Source: Azadirachta indica (Eukaryota > Streptophyta > Magnoliopsida > Sapindales > Meliaceae). Taken from it: a DNA stretch of 64,000 bases. A model generated the notes under the pieces. It was given only the letters and a program-made list of their open reading frames with translations, had not been told where the DNA came from and searched no databases. A program made the translations under genes and the position numbers. Shown here one piece after another: positions 26,470-38,700 of this stretch (positions are counted from its first letter, which is position 1; the number at the start of each line of letters is the position of its first letter). Location: NCBI GenBank assembly GCA_022749755.1, contig CM040442.1, positions 4,872,457 to 4,936,456 of the forward strand, in the 5' to 3' direction.

Positions 26470-26765
26470 ATAGATAATGGTTTAAAAATCAAATACTTCC
26501 AACTCATGCTTCTGTTCTCTGTTCGCGGATATGATGCTTCATTTTCCGATCTGTTCTTCTGTTCTCGGATATGGGGCGAAGGGAGACACTGCCTCGAAGT
26601 TCTCAAAATAGGTGATTTCATGTTCAGGAAATTAAAGATTCAAAGAATATTTAACGTTTGGCCTTAAGTTTTCTAGCAAAGCAGAGATACCCAAAAAAAA
26701 AATACGGAAGATCGGAATGCAATGGTTAATGAAATCTCACCACTTTTCTGCAATAAAATGAACTG
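26470..26765 (-). pseudogene. Relic membrane and first kinase exon of an S-domain kinase
   Basis: On the minus strand, bases near 26470-26510 match the FDFQTIAAA part of the first kinase exon, 26640-26680 matches the end of the second membrane exon (..LRPK), and 26730-26760 matches its start (AAAAGTGGTGAG). All frames are broken. It lies 170 bp beyond the 3' end of G and shows that another copy once stood here. Confidence 0.65.
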
Positions 26766-26937
26766 AACTTATTTATTTGAAATGTAGCAGAAGTGATAGT
26801 TATCCGATGTTGAAGAAGGATTAAAAAAGCCAATTCCATGTAATTTAGGATATGCTTTAGCATTTCTAGCTTAAATATACAAGAGTATGTCTCAATCCTA
26901 TCATTTGATATACAGACAGATTAAATTAGGTATATTT

Positions 26938-29900
26938 TTATCTTGCTTCCATTTTCGAAATAGTTACATCATTCACAGAACAAGCTTCCAACTTGATTTC
27001 TCTAACTTCTGGCCCTTGATCAGATGCTATATTGATGAAAAACCCGGGTTGCTTTGGTGGAGGTAGAGCCATAGTTTCGTTACTAAGCATTGAAACAACT
27101 TCTGACATCGTTGGTCTATCTGTTGCCCGATCTTGAACGCACAAGAGACCGACATGAATACTTCTCAGAAACTCATCGGGAGAGAATGATTCATCCACTA
27201 AAAATGGATCTATTAACTCTAAACATTTGCCTTCATTCCACAGCTGCCATGCCTGAAATTGAGAAAATTTCACATTGAAAATCTTTTGAACAAACATATT
27301 CAAAGTGATTCTAGAATTGATTGATCATACTTACATATCCTACGAGGTTGAGCGGTCGATCCGTGTGATAGCAACTATTGTTTTTCTTGCTGCTTACAAT
27401 TTCTAGTACCAAAACTCCAAAGCTATATACATCGGATTTAAATGAGATGATGCCTTTCATTATGTACTCTGGCGACATATACCCACTGAATAATATTTGA
27501 ACAATATCAGTATCAGTATTTGAAACCAAGTTAGAAAGATTCCTATATTAGGTTGTAAAAGATGAAATATACTCACTGTGTTCCGACAATTCTTTTTGTA
27601 GTCATTTCTAATTCATTCATCGCAAAGGTTTTGGCCATCCCAAAGTCAGATATCTTTGGATTCATTTGGTTATCAAGTAAAATGTTGCTGGCTTTCAAGT
27701 CTCTATGTATCACTCTTAGTCTTGAATATTTATGGAGATACAGAAGTCCTTGGGCAATTCCTTCTATTATTTTGAAACGTTCATTCAAATTTAATAGTTT
27801 CTTTCTACTCGAATCTGTCTCATGATATCATAAAAACAAAAGAGAGTAATTAGTAGCTGATAAAGGGATAGAAATGTAGAGGCCAGATCCTAACATTTTG
27901 AAGGGAGACAAACCGAAAATGAAGAAATCCAAGCTTTTGTTAGGCAAGTACTCGTAGACTAAAAGCCTTTCTCCTCCCTGGAGAGAACATCCCAAAAGCC
28001 TCACTAGATTAGTGTGCTGGAGTTTAGCAATGAGTTTGGCTTCATTCTTGAACTCCACTATTCCTTGTCCTGAACTTTTTGACAGCCTCTTTATTGCTAC
28101 TCTTTGCCCATCCAGTAATTTTCCCTGAAACCGTAGCTCGCTCACAGTAATTACCAATTATACACAAAAATATCAACCAAAGAAAAAATTACCTTATAAA
28201 CAGGACCAAAGCCGCCCTGTCCAAGCCTATTTTCCGTTGAGAAATTGTTGGTAGCAGCAGCAATGGTTTGGAAATCAAAAATCTTCAATTCATTCTTCAT
28301 GGTGTGATCTTTAGCTTGTGTTTTTCCGTTCCCAAATATGGTGGGAAGTGACACATTATCTCCAAGTTCGAGTAATAGCTTTCGTCGATTAACCATGCTT
28401 TCCGCTAATGTAAAGAGAGTATACATATAGTTAAGATAATCGTTATTGAATAATATCCATCATTACTAGTAATATTATTTGTTCAAAGTGATCAATTTAC
28501 CTTTTGCCTTGAGTGTTTTGAATAGCATAAAGCATATGAAGACCAAGAAAGGTACCACTAAAGCTACCCCAAACACAAAGGTCATAGTAACCCAATGTTT
28601 CTTCTCTGCAATATAAACCGAAAACAATAATCATTAATTTCTCGTCTCAACCTACACTGATAATATATAATTTTTATGAAATGAAATTCAAGGATATGGA
28701 TGATTATATTCATTAAATCAAAGCAGATATATGTATAGATAATTTTTGACACATTCATACCTTCGTCCCTATCGAATATTCTTTGCATTCGATACCCTAT
28801 GTAAACCCACACGCATGGCCCTAGTGCTGTGACTACTGATCTAATTACCAACGACCACGGAAATTTCCTACCTGCAAATGATAGTGAAATCATATTGTTG
28901 TAATACAAAATATGTTTCCAACATTAACTAGAGACAATTTAGGCTTCAGATTTACCCATTCCGTCATATTTAGGGTAAATCTGATAATCCTGGCAGCCTC
29001 CAAAACCACTGCACAAAACATTTCTTCCGGTGTCATCCGTGAGTCCACCGGACGTACCAATTGTTAAGATTGGAAATGAAACATCTTCATGCACAGAATA
29101 GTTTACGTATCTTTCTTCTTCGTTTGAAGTGAAGCTGAAGTTGTACAGAGAAGCTCCTGTCGAATAGCTCTCGTAGGACTTGTTTCCCAGAACCTCACTT
29201 GTCCAGTTCACTTCTCCTCCCTTCCAGATGATCAATTTGTTCGTGATATTCGGGTTCATGCCAAGAACGTACGAACCCTCTGCAGGAGACTTAGATTCGA
29301 TACTCCATGATTGGAGAAACCATGTTTGCCCAGTTTTCAAGTTAATGCCCAGTTTCATCCCTGGAAGAAGCGTATCTGTCGGATAATCGAAGCTTTGCCA
29401 CAGTTCCTTCCCTATTGATCCATCAGAATTCATCTCATACAGCACGAAATTTCCATTTTTCAGAAGAGTAGCACTTGTATTACCAGCTCCTCGAACTGAA
29501 GTTATTTCGATAGGATTCCCCCCATTGCGTAAAATCTTCAAATTCCCATCAGTGCCATCAACTGTAAGGCTTGCTGATTCATTACTTAAGATCGGCAAGT
29601 TGCGGTTGGCAACCCACACAGGCCGGCTTACCGGTGAAAATTCTTTGAAGCCTTGGACTAATCGCTTCTCTTTGCTGTAGTTGTTGTAATCACTGACGAA
29701 GTGATTATAATCTACCCAATCTCTTCGACTTGTTGTGTATGTGTAATACATATATTCTAGGTGAAACAAGCGTCTCCTATCTGTAGGAATATGGTACCAT
29801 ATTCCCAGATATCGATCTGTGGTACCATCAGGACTAAAGAATCCCAACCTAAAGTTTCCGAAAGCTGAAACCAGAACACCTCCATCTTTCAGAACTTGGC

Positions 29901-29994
29901 CTTGTCGTAATTTATCGGTCTGGGAATAAGAAAGTTGACAGATTAAGCAGAATGAGAAGCTGAAAAGGATTTGATTTCTTCCTCTAGTTGCCAT
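26938..29994 (-). CDS. G-type lectin S-receptor-like Ser/Thr kinase G, intact, PAN-less
   Basis: Eight exons join in frame on the minus strand: 29994-28956, 28871-28761, 28605-28501, 28404-28193, 28124-27914, 27814-27577, 27485-27335 and 27252-26938, giving 793 aa. Signal peptide 1-24 (..[10 protein letters not shown]). Bulb lectin has a Tyr-rich insert of about 50 residues (roughly 74-124) before [10 protein letters not shown]-locus region has [18 protein letters not shown]. There is no PAN domain: exon 1 ends a few codons after GFGGC. Two membrane exons follow. Kinase: [12 protein letters not shown], Lys501, HRD Asp598, DFG 616-618, GYMSPEY, tail SKMEAR. Every catalytic residue I looked for is present, so an active membrane receptor kinase is expected; ligand unknown. 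The start is the ATG giving MATRGRN, homologous to the other starts. H lies upstream in the same orientation. Confidence 0.93.
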
Positions 29995-30716
29995 CAATAT
30001 TTGAACTGTATGTTCAGTTTCAGAAATATTAATGAGTCAGAATACAATCAAGAAATGTGGCAAATAACAGCTGATAAAGATGCGAGTAGGTGATGGCATG
30101 CATTTAAATATATAATCAGCCGACGGCTTTGACTATTAATCACCTAAATATTGCTTGCTGCTTTTAAAGGAATGCTCAAATAATTAATTAAAATCTAAGA
30201 AGTGTTTTACTATTGTTGGATACTAATTAGATTCATGTTTGGTCGTTGACAAAATTAATACGATAGTTTCTTTAATTTGTCTATATTTTCGAGAGTCTAG
30301 AATACTTCTACAACAAGGCACACTAAATTTTATTAAACGTGTATTAATTTCTTGTATATAATTGTTATTAAAATATGTGTAACAATGTATTGCTCTAGAA
30401 GTGCATAAAAATCTTTTAGTGATTAGAAATTTTATTATTTTTGAATAAAGTTAAGCGTCAACCAATATGTTTTGAAACCTTTTATCTAATTCTCAAAAGT
30501 CTTAAAGTTAGAATAGTAATTCTTTGGACCAAGCTAAGTCAACCACGCATCCTAGTGAGATTCAAACCGCATCAGCACGTTACTTTAATTTCGCTTAGAC
30601 CTTTAAATGTATAACATACAAATCTAATTTGAATGTAAGAGAAAATGATGCACTACTAATTATTTTCTACATGAATCGCGTAGTCTAAATTATATGATCA
30701 AGACAATTATCGACAA
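29995..30716. other. Intergenic, between H 3' end and G 5' end
   Basis: The first 150 bp resemble other family 5' flanks (CAGCCGACGGCTTTGACT near 30117 compares with CAGCCGACGGCATTGACT near 33942). The rest is AT-rich and shows nothing. Confidence 0.5.
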
Positions 30717-33700
30717 TTATCTTGGTTCCATCTCCGAAATTGTTACATCATTTCCAGAAGAAACTTCTAACTTGATTTCTGTAACTTCTGGAACTTGATC
30801 AGATGCTACGTTGATGAAAAACGCCGGTTGCTTTGGTGCAGGTAGAGCCATAGAATCGTTAGTAAGCATGGAAACAACATCGGACATCATTGGTCTATCT
30901 GTTTTTCGATCTTGTACGCACAAAAGACCCACATGAATACATCTGAGTACTTCCTCAGGAGAACATGATTCGTCCTTTATTGGTTCTATTAACTCTAAAC
31001 CTTTGCCTTCATTCCACAGCTTCCATGCCTGAAATTGGTGAAAATTAGTATTCAATAGAAAAGTTTCAAAGGCGAATGAACTTATAGTTTGCTTGACTTA
31101 CATATCCTACAAGGTTGAGTGGATGCTCTGTATCATAGCAACTATTGTTCTTCTTACTGGTTACAATTTCTAGTACCAATACCCCAAAGCTATAAACATC
31201 GGATTTCATTGAGACAATGCCATTCATAACATACTCCGGCGACATGTAGCCGCTGAAAAGAATCAAATATTATTATTAGTATGTACACGGAAAGGGAAAA
31301 CGTTCATGCATGTAAGTGCATGTGTTTGGTTGTCAAAGTAGCATATACGTACTGTGTTCCGACGATTCTGTTTGTGTTTGCTTCTAATTCATTCATTGCA
31401 AAAGTTTTAGCCATTCCGAAATCAGAGATTTTTGGATTCATTTGTTCGTCCAGTAAGATGTTGCTGGCTTTTAAGTCTCTGTGAATAACTCTTAATCTCG
31501 AATATTTATGGAGATAAAGAAGTCCTTGAGCAATTCCTTCTATGATATTGAATCGTTTCTCCCAATTTAGCAAGCTCTTTGTTCTAGAATCTGTATCCAA
31601 GTAGTAGAAAAATAAATAATTAATTTGCATACACTTGGTGTTGACAAGTTCTCGTATGTTTGAGAAGAGACATACCAAAAATGAAGAAATCCAAGCTTTT
31701 GTTAGGCAAATACTCGTAGACTAAAAGCCGTTCACCTCCCTGGAGAGAACATCCTAAAAGCCTCACCAGATTAGTGTGCTGAAGTTTAGCAATAAGTTTA
31801 GCTTCATTCTTGAACTCCACTATTCCTTGCCCTGAACTTTTTGAGAGTTTCTTTATTGCTACTTCTTGCCCATCCAATAATTTACCCTGAAATCAAGCCT
31901 CTCTGACACAATGACTAATTGTACAATATACATTAAATAACTACCAAAAACACAGAGTCAACAACATCCAAAATTACCTTATAAACAGGACCAAAACCAC
32001 CCTGTCCGAGCCTATTTGTGTTTGAGAAATTTTCGGTAGCAGCAGCAATGGTTTGAAAATCAAATATCTTCAAGTCATGGTTCATGGTCTGATCTTTAGC
32101 TTGCCTTTTTTCTCTCTGAAATATGGTTCGAACTGACAGATTATTATCTCCAAGTTCGCGTAATAACTTTTGTCGATTCATTATGCTTTCCACTAATCAA
32201 GATTTATGGAAACACTAGTTAAGCAATTGTTATCAATTAATCAATCAGTTACTACAACACTGTTTGTTCAAAGTGATTACCTTTTGCCTTGAGTTTTTTC
32301 AGTAGCAAAAATGATACATAGCACAAAACAGGTACCACTGAAGCTATCGCTATCACAATCATAAAAGACATCCGCCGTTTCTCTTCTGCAATAAACCACG
32401 ATGATTAAGAATGCATGGAAGAATCTAAATTGTTAATTAACTTATGAAAATAGATAAGACAGATTGCATTTTTACCTTTTGTCTTGTAGTATTTTCTCCG
32501 TATCCGATAGCCTATGTAGAGCAACAGACATACCACTGGAGGTACGGTTATTGCAATGACTATATAGAGCCACCTCTTCTTTTTTCCACCTGCAAACGTA
32601 TGAAATGTTAAGGATGTTATGGACATTTGTAGTACGAAGTCTTAAGCTAGTAGAGTAAAAATATATTCCAAGAATCACTAGAAAGTGCAGCATAAACAAC
32701 ATTTCCTATGTTGAAGATTCTGTATTCTCTAATGGGCAACAAGATACAAAAATGAGGAATACATCAGAAGAAAATCATGAAATATTGTGTTTATTTGATA
32801 AAAATAAATATCCAATTCGAGAAGATTTACCTTCCTTGGAGGGATAATATCTTGGGTAATAACTGTTATCTGCTTCACATCCTCCAAAATATGTGCATGA
32901 AATATCTATTCCTGTGTCATCTGCTAGTTCACCAGCGGCACTCATGGTTAACACTGGAAATGATGTAACTTTTTCATTTACAGAATAATTTAAGTATATT
33001 TCTTGTTCATTTGAAGTGTAGCTAAAGTTGTACTGAGAAATCCCTGGAATACAGAAGTTGGAGGACTCGTTCTCTAAATTGTCACTTGTCCAGTACACTT
33101 CTGCTCCATTCCAAATGACCAATTTGTTTGTTACATTCGGGTCTAGGCCAAAAATGTATGAACCTTCTGCAGGAGATGTAGATTCAGTTCTCCATGATCG
33201 GAGAAACCACCGTTCGCCGGTTTTCATATTCATTCCCAGTTTCATCCCTGGAAGAAGCGTATCAGTCGGATAGTCAAAGCTTTGCCAAAGCTCCCTCCCT
33301 AAAGATCCATTTGAATTCACCTCATATAGCACGAAATTGCCATTTCTCAGAAGGGTAGCACTTGTGTTGCCAGCGCCTGAAACTGAAGTTATTTCAATAG
33401 GATTCCCTCCGTTGCGTAAAATTTTCAGATTGCCATCAGTGCTATTGATTATAAGACTAGCTGATTCATTAGCTAGGATCGGGGCGTTGCGGTTGGCAAC
33501 CCACACTGGCTTCGGGTGTAGTCCTTGGGAGCCTGCTGGGTGATAGTACTGATATATGTAGCATCCCTGCTGCGGAGACATCGAATCAAGATATCTGTAG
33601 TAGTCAAAATTTCTGTTGAACAATCCCGCTCTATCTGTAGGCTTCTTGTACCATAATCCTAAGTATCGATTTGTGGTGCCGTCAGGGCTAAAGAATCCCA

Positions 33701-33851
33701 ACCTGAACTTCCCAAAAGCTGAAACCAGCTCATCCCCATCTCTGAGTATTTGGCCCTGTAGTAATTTGTCTGTCTGGGAATAGGGAAGCCCTGTCAGAAG
33801 TAAGAGGAATGAAAAGCTGAAAAGGATGTGAATACTTGCATTGACAGCCAT
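30717..33851 (-). CDS. G-type lectin S-receptor-like Ser/Thr kinase H, intact, PAN-less
   Basis: Eight exons: 33851-32831, 32589-32476, 32385-32281, 32192-31978, 31886-31676, 31590-31353, 31252-31102 and 31028-30717, giving 788 aa with correct phases. Signal peptide 1-25 (..[10 protein letters not shown]). Bulb lectin carries a Tyr-rich loop of about 40 residues (about 75-114) with one Cys before [10 protein letters not shown]-locus region follows; no PAN domain (exon 1 ends YYPSKEG soon after FGGC). Membrane exon 1 has [20 protein letters not shown] then RRKYYKTK; membrane exon 2 has [19 protein letters not shown]. Kinase: glycine loop, Lys497, HRD Asp594, DFG 612-614, tail SEMEPR. The kinase exons are nearly identical in length to D. 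Expected to be an active plasma-membrane receptor kinase; the ligand cannot be inferred. Confidence 0.93.
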
Positions 33852-34309
33852 TGATAGGGCCCTGTTGTTGCAGAAAATTAATGACCGTAGCTTAAACTCT
33901 GGCAGGTTGGCTCGGATAAGGAGGGTGTTTGTGATAGAGTTCAGCCGACGGCATTGACTGTTGACTTCAGAAAATTTAATTAAGCTGTCTGCTTGTCTCT
34001 ACGAAGAAGCTTCAAATGATTAATTAATTAAATCTAAGAGGACTTTTATTACTTTTGAATATTATTCCGATAAAACGCACCTGTTAGGCCTTTGACGAAT
34101 AGAATATAAAACTTGCTTTCTAACTTTCAGAAGGAAAGGGCGTAAGCCAGGCTAATATATTCTAGGGCAAAAGTATGAAAATTTTTTCAAGGGACCAAAA
34201 ATCATAAAAATATTTCCGTTTATTTACAAGTTTTTCATGGAACAACTTTTTGACTTATTTCAAGAACATCAAATTCTTTATCAGAACTTAACATTGACAA
34301 AGAATGCTG
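33852..34309. other. Intergenic, 5' flank of H
   Basis: Contains the family-typical flank near 33930-33990. Beyond about 34050 nothing is recognised. Confidence 0.5.
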
Positions 34310-35090
34310 TACACATAAGACCACTTGGATGCATCTCAGGACTTCATTAGGACAACACGATTCGTCTTGGTCTAGTTTGCTGGAGTTTGCAATGAGTCCT
34401 CATTCTTAAACTCCACAGTTCCTTATATCCAGATTCCTTGAGAGTCCCTTCATTATCTTCTTGTTCATCTGCTAATCTTCCCTGAAATAAAATGATTCAC
34501 TGTCTCTCTCTATTCTTTTTAAATATTCCCAAGAAAAATTCATCAATTATCTTCCTCCTAATTATCTGAAATACATTTAACAAAATTCAAACCTTTGGCC
34601 TTGCATTTTCTCCATGTTAGAATTGCTAGATAGCATCCGCATACTAATAAGAATACCAATAGAGATGCTGTTATTACTGCCCTCTCAACCTTGGATTCCG
34701 CTCACCTCCGGTGTCTTTGAAACATATTAATTAACCGAGCATCCTGTGAATCAGACTCCCGAAACTCTTCCCACTTACTCCAAACCTCACATCCGGTGTT
34801 ATTACTTTTGTTTGTACTAGAATAGGCAATACAAGGACAATTTTTAGTGCAGCTAAGTCGACAATCAATGAGGGTCCTTGTTGCCACTTTCTCTAAGCTT
34901 GAATCCATCTCCAAATATAACCCCATCTGATCTTGAATTCAGGAAAAACTTTCCTGCACACCGGAATATTCCATTTCCAGCTTAAATCGGTACTCCGTCC
35001 ACTGCTTCCTGAGCGTTCACCATAAGGATAAATTCTTAACATTGGAAATCCGTCAAGAATTAAAGTAAACTCTTTACAATATTTATGCAG
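34310..35090 (-). pseudogene. Scrambled relic of an S-domain receptor kinase with PAN domain
   Basis: On the minus strand, from high to low coordinates: the end of an S-locus region (about 35090-34930), an open PAN domain at 34926-34702 (CRLSCTKNCPCIAYSSTN, GCEVWSKWEEF), a membrane exon near 34690-34590 (AVITASLLVFLLVCGCYLAI), a broken piece of the kinase N-lobe exon (about 34490-34370), and directly joined to it a scrap of the last exon (about 34365-34318, the CIHVG/VLRCI region). Three kinase exons between are missing. The PAN sequence differs from all other copies here, so it may come from an older lineage nearer to J or K. Confidence 0.78.
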
Positions 35091-35754
35091 CATAAGAAAC
35101 GAAGAGCTTTTTGTATTCAGATATTAGAATTGCTCAATCTGTTTTGCCATTACATTAAATTAATATGCCCAGCCGAATAAATGCTGATTTATTAATCTAA
35201 ATTCTCTACCAGAACATTTATGAATACTGATAATATCTCGCCTTATCCATCTTGTTTACATATTAGAGTCAAGAGGTTTTGAATTCTCAAGTCTTGGTCA
35301 TCTAACAGAATTAGCTTCATGTCAATTATAATTAATTAGGAAACTCTGCTTGCGTATTATTTCAGTACACGTGATATGAGCTGGCATATCTACTTGTTAA
35401 ATATGAAATTTTGAAAAATTTGTCATATAAAATCGAGAAAAGAAGCTTTTTTAGACTGCAGTATAATGATTAAAAATAGTTATCATTCTTGTATTCCCAA
35501 AATAATCAACGTTCTATAATATATATAACTTTATTTTTGGCACTCTTTACTGTCTGGCATCACTTATGGATCAATGTAACCAAAAAATCATCTTCATCAC
35601 AATTTCTTTAACTTTTGTATTATGATTTATCTTTAATACTAATGCTAAAGATTCTCTCTTTTTATTTTATTTTATTTTATTTTTTTATTGTTTTTGTACA
35701 TGGATGAACTCTGTTTGTACATCCACACAGATGGCTTAATCTGATTTAATATAC
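35091..35754. other. Intergenic, 3' of pseudogene I
   Basis: AT-rich, with a TTTTA microsatellite near 35655-35690. No gene seen. Confidence 0.5.
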
Positions 35755-38700
35755 TTATCTTGGTTCCATCTCCGAAATCGTTACAACATTTGCAGAAAAA
35801 ACTTCTAACTTGACTTCAGAAACTTCCGCCTCTTGATGATCAGAAGCAACATTAATGAAAAACCCTGGTTTCTTTGGTGCAGGTAGGGCCATAGTTTCAG
35901 TAGGAAGCATGGAAACAACATCAGACATTGTTGGCCTATATGTTGCCTGATCTTGTACAGACAAGAGACCCACATGAATACATCTAAGTACTTCATTATA
36001 AGAAGATGATTCGTCCAATAAAATTGGGTCTGTTAATTCTAAACCTCTCCCTTCATTCCACAGCTGCCACGCCTGAAAGAGGTAAAAATTTAACATTCAA
36101 GAAAAAATACTCATAATTCATAAACTTTGAAGGCTATCTCTGAATGAACATACAATGTGATAGAATACTTGCGTATCCTATGAGGTTGAGTGGGTGCTCT
36201 GGATGATAGCAACCATGGTTCTTCTTTCCGCTTACAATTTCCAATACTAAGACTCCGAAGCTAAATACATCAGATTTCAAAGAGACAATCCCATTCATAA
36301 CATACTCTGGAGGCATATATCCAGTGACCAATGGTTGAACACGATTTATTGGTATTTGAAAGGAAATTAAAATATTTATGTAATAAAAAGGGCAAAAAGC
36401 CCAGCTATATGTGTGTTTGGTTTAATTATATAGTATACATACTGTGTTCCGACAATTCTATTACTGTTTGCTTCTAATTCATTCTTCGCAAAAGTTCTAA
36501 CCATTCCAAAATCGGATATTTTTGGATTCATCTGGTCATCGAGTAGAATGATGCTAGCTTTCAAGTCTCTGTGAATCACTCTTAATCTTGAACATTTATG
36601 AAGATAAAGAAGTCCTTGGGCAATCCTTCAATTATGTTGAAACTTGCTTTCCAATTTAATAGTTTTTTCCTACTACAATCTGTCTCATCATACAACAAAA
36701 ACAAAAGAGACTGTTAATAGTTGATATTGAAGGGAGTGAAATGATATTGTTGAGAAAACTTCAAACGTTGAAGAGATACCGAAAATGAAAAATCCAAGCT
36801 TTTGTTACGCATGTACTCGTAGACTAAAAGACTTTCTTCCCCATGGAGAGAACATCCTAAAAGCCTCACAAGATTAGTGTGCTGGAGTTTTGCAATGAGT
36901 TTAGCTTCATTCTTGAACTGAACTATTCCTTGTCCTGAATTCTTTGAGAGTCTGTTTATTGCTATCTCTTGCCCATCTAGTAATTTTCCCTGAAATCAAA
37001 TGGCACTCCCTCACAAATTTATTGGGTACAGCCAAAGCCAAACGTCTACCAAAGACAAGAGTCAACAAAATTTTACCATATGGACAGGACCTAAACCACC
37101 CTGTCCAAGCCTATTTGCGACTGAGAAATTGTCAGTAGCAGCAGCAATGGTTTGAAAATCAAAAATCTTCAAGTCATGCTTCATGTTCTGATCTTTAGCT
37201 TGTGTCTTTGTCTTCCCGAAAATGGTGGGTACTGGCACATTATCCCCAAGCTCACGTAACAGCTTTTGTCGATTCATTATGCTTTCAACTAACAAATTAG
37301 AATGATGTATACGAGAGTTCAGACAATGTACATTGATTGATCGATCAATAATAAAAAATAAAAAAATAGTTCTTCCTTGTGGTTACCTTTAGCCTTGAGC
37401 TTTTTCAATAGCATAAAGCATGAGTAGCACAACAGAGGCACCAATAATGCTAATCCTACCACAGTGCTTAAAGACATCCATCTTGTCTCCTCTGCAATAA
37501 ACTTTTTCTCACCATATGAGGCACCGTAGGAATAACTAGTTTTCCAGTTACGATTTGTGTGTTACAGAAAATTTGATGACAAATAATAATTGATCAAAGC
37601 TGACCAAACAATTCAAAACTTTTGCCTTGTACTTTCTCCTTGTTAAGTAGCCTAAGGAAAGAAACAGGCATATGGCCATCAGAACTGCAATATGCATTCT
37701 TTGCCACCAGTTCTTTTCTGCACCTGCAAGGAAAGAAAAATTATGTTGTTAGTGTTATAAACTTTAAGGATAGATCAGTATGCTTGTTAGGATTTGTTTC
37801 TATAACTCCAATATTGAAGCGGATTTACCTTTGGGTTCAGGTAGCAAGTATATTTTGCCAGCTGATTCATCGCTGTTAGACTCCATAAACTTATTTTCTA
37901 TGCTCCAGATCTGGCAACCAGTATTGGCATATACGTTTGTGGTAGCATATGCAATACAAGAACAATTTCTCAAGCATTCGGATCGACAATTATTCAATTT
38001 CACGTTGTCACTTTCAGCAAAATTGAATCCTGGTCCGTCCATGTAACCGTACTTCACCTGCATATCAACATTGCGTCTCCAGCAGTAAGGAACGTATCGA
38101 TGTTCACCACAGCCTCCAAAAGTATTACAATGAATAGACCTTCCAGTGTCGTCTATGAGTCTGCCACCGGGAAGAATTTTTACCACTGGAAATGATACAG
38201 CATCTTCGTCTGCAGAATAAGTTAAGGATCTTTCTCGTTCATCTGATGTGTAGCTAAAGCTATAGTAAGAAGACCCTGCACTAAAGAACTTTATTGAGTT
38301 GTTTGGCAAAAGCGCTTTTTCCCAGTTGATCAATTTGTCTGTGAAATTGGGGTCCATGCCTAGAGTATATGACCCTTCAGCAGGAGATGTATAAGTACTC
38401 CATGATCGGATATAACATTGTTGTCCAGTTTGCAAGTTAATCCCCAGTTTCATCCCCGGAAGAAGAATATCAGTCGGATAATCAAAGCTTTGCCAAAGCA
38501 TTCGCCTTTTAGATCCATCTGCATTCATCTCATATAACACAAAATTGCCATTTTCCAGAAGAGTAGCACTAGTATTTCCCTCTGCTTGAACAGAACTTAT
38601 TACAATAGGATTTCCTCCAGCATGTAAGATTTTCAGACTACCATCACTAACTATTGTAAGTATTCCAGATTTATCTAAGATTGGGGTATTCCTGTTGGCA

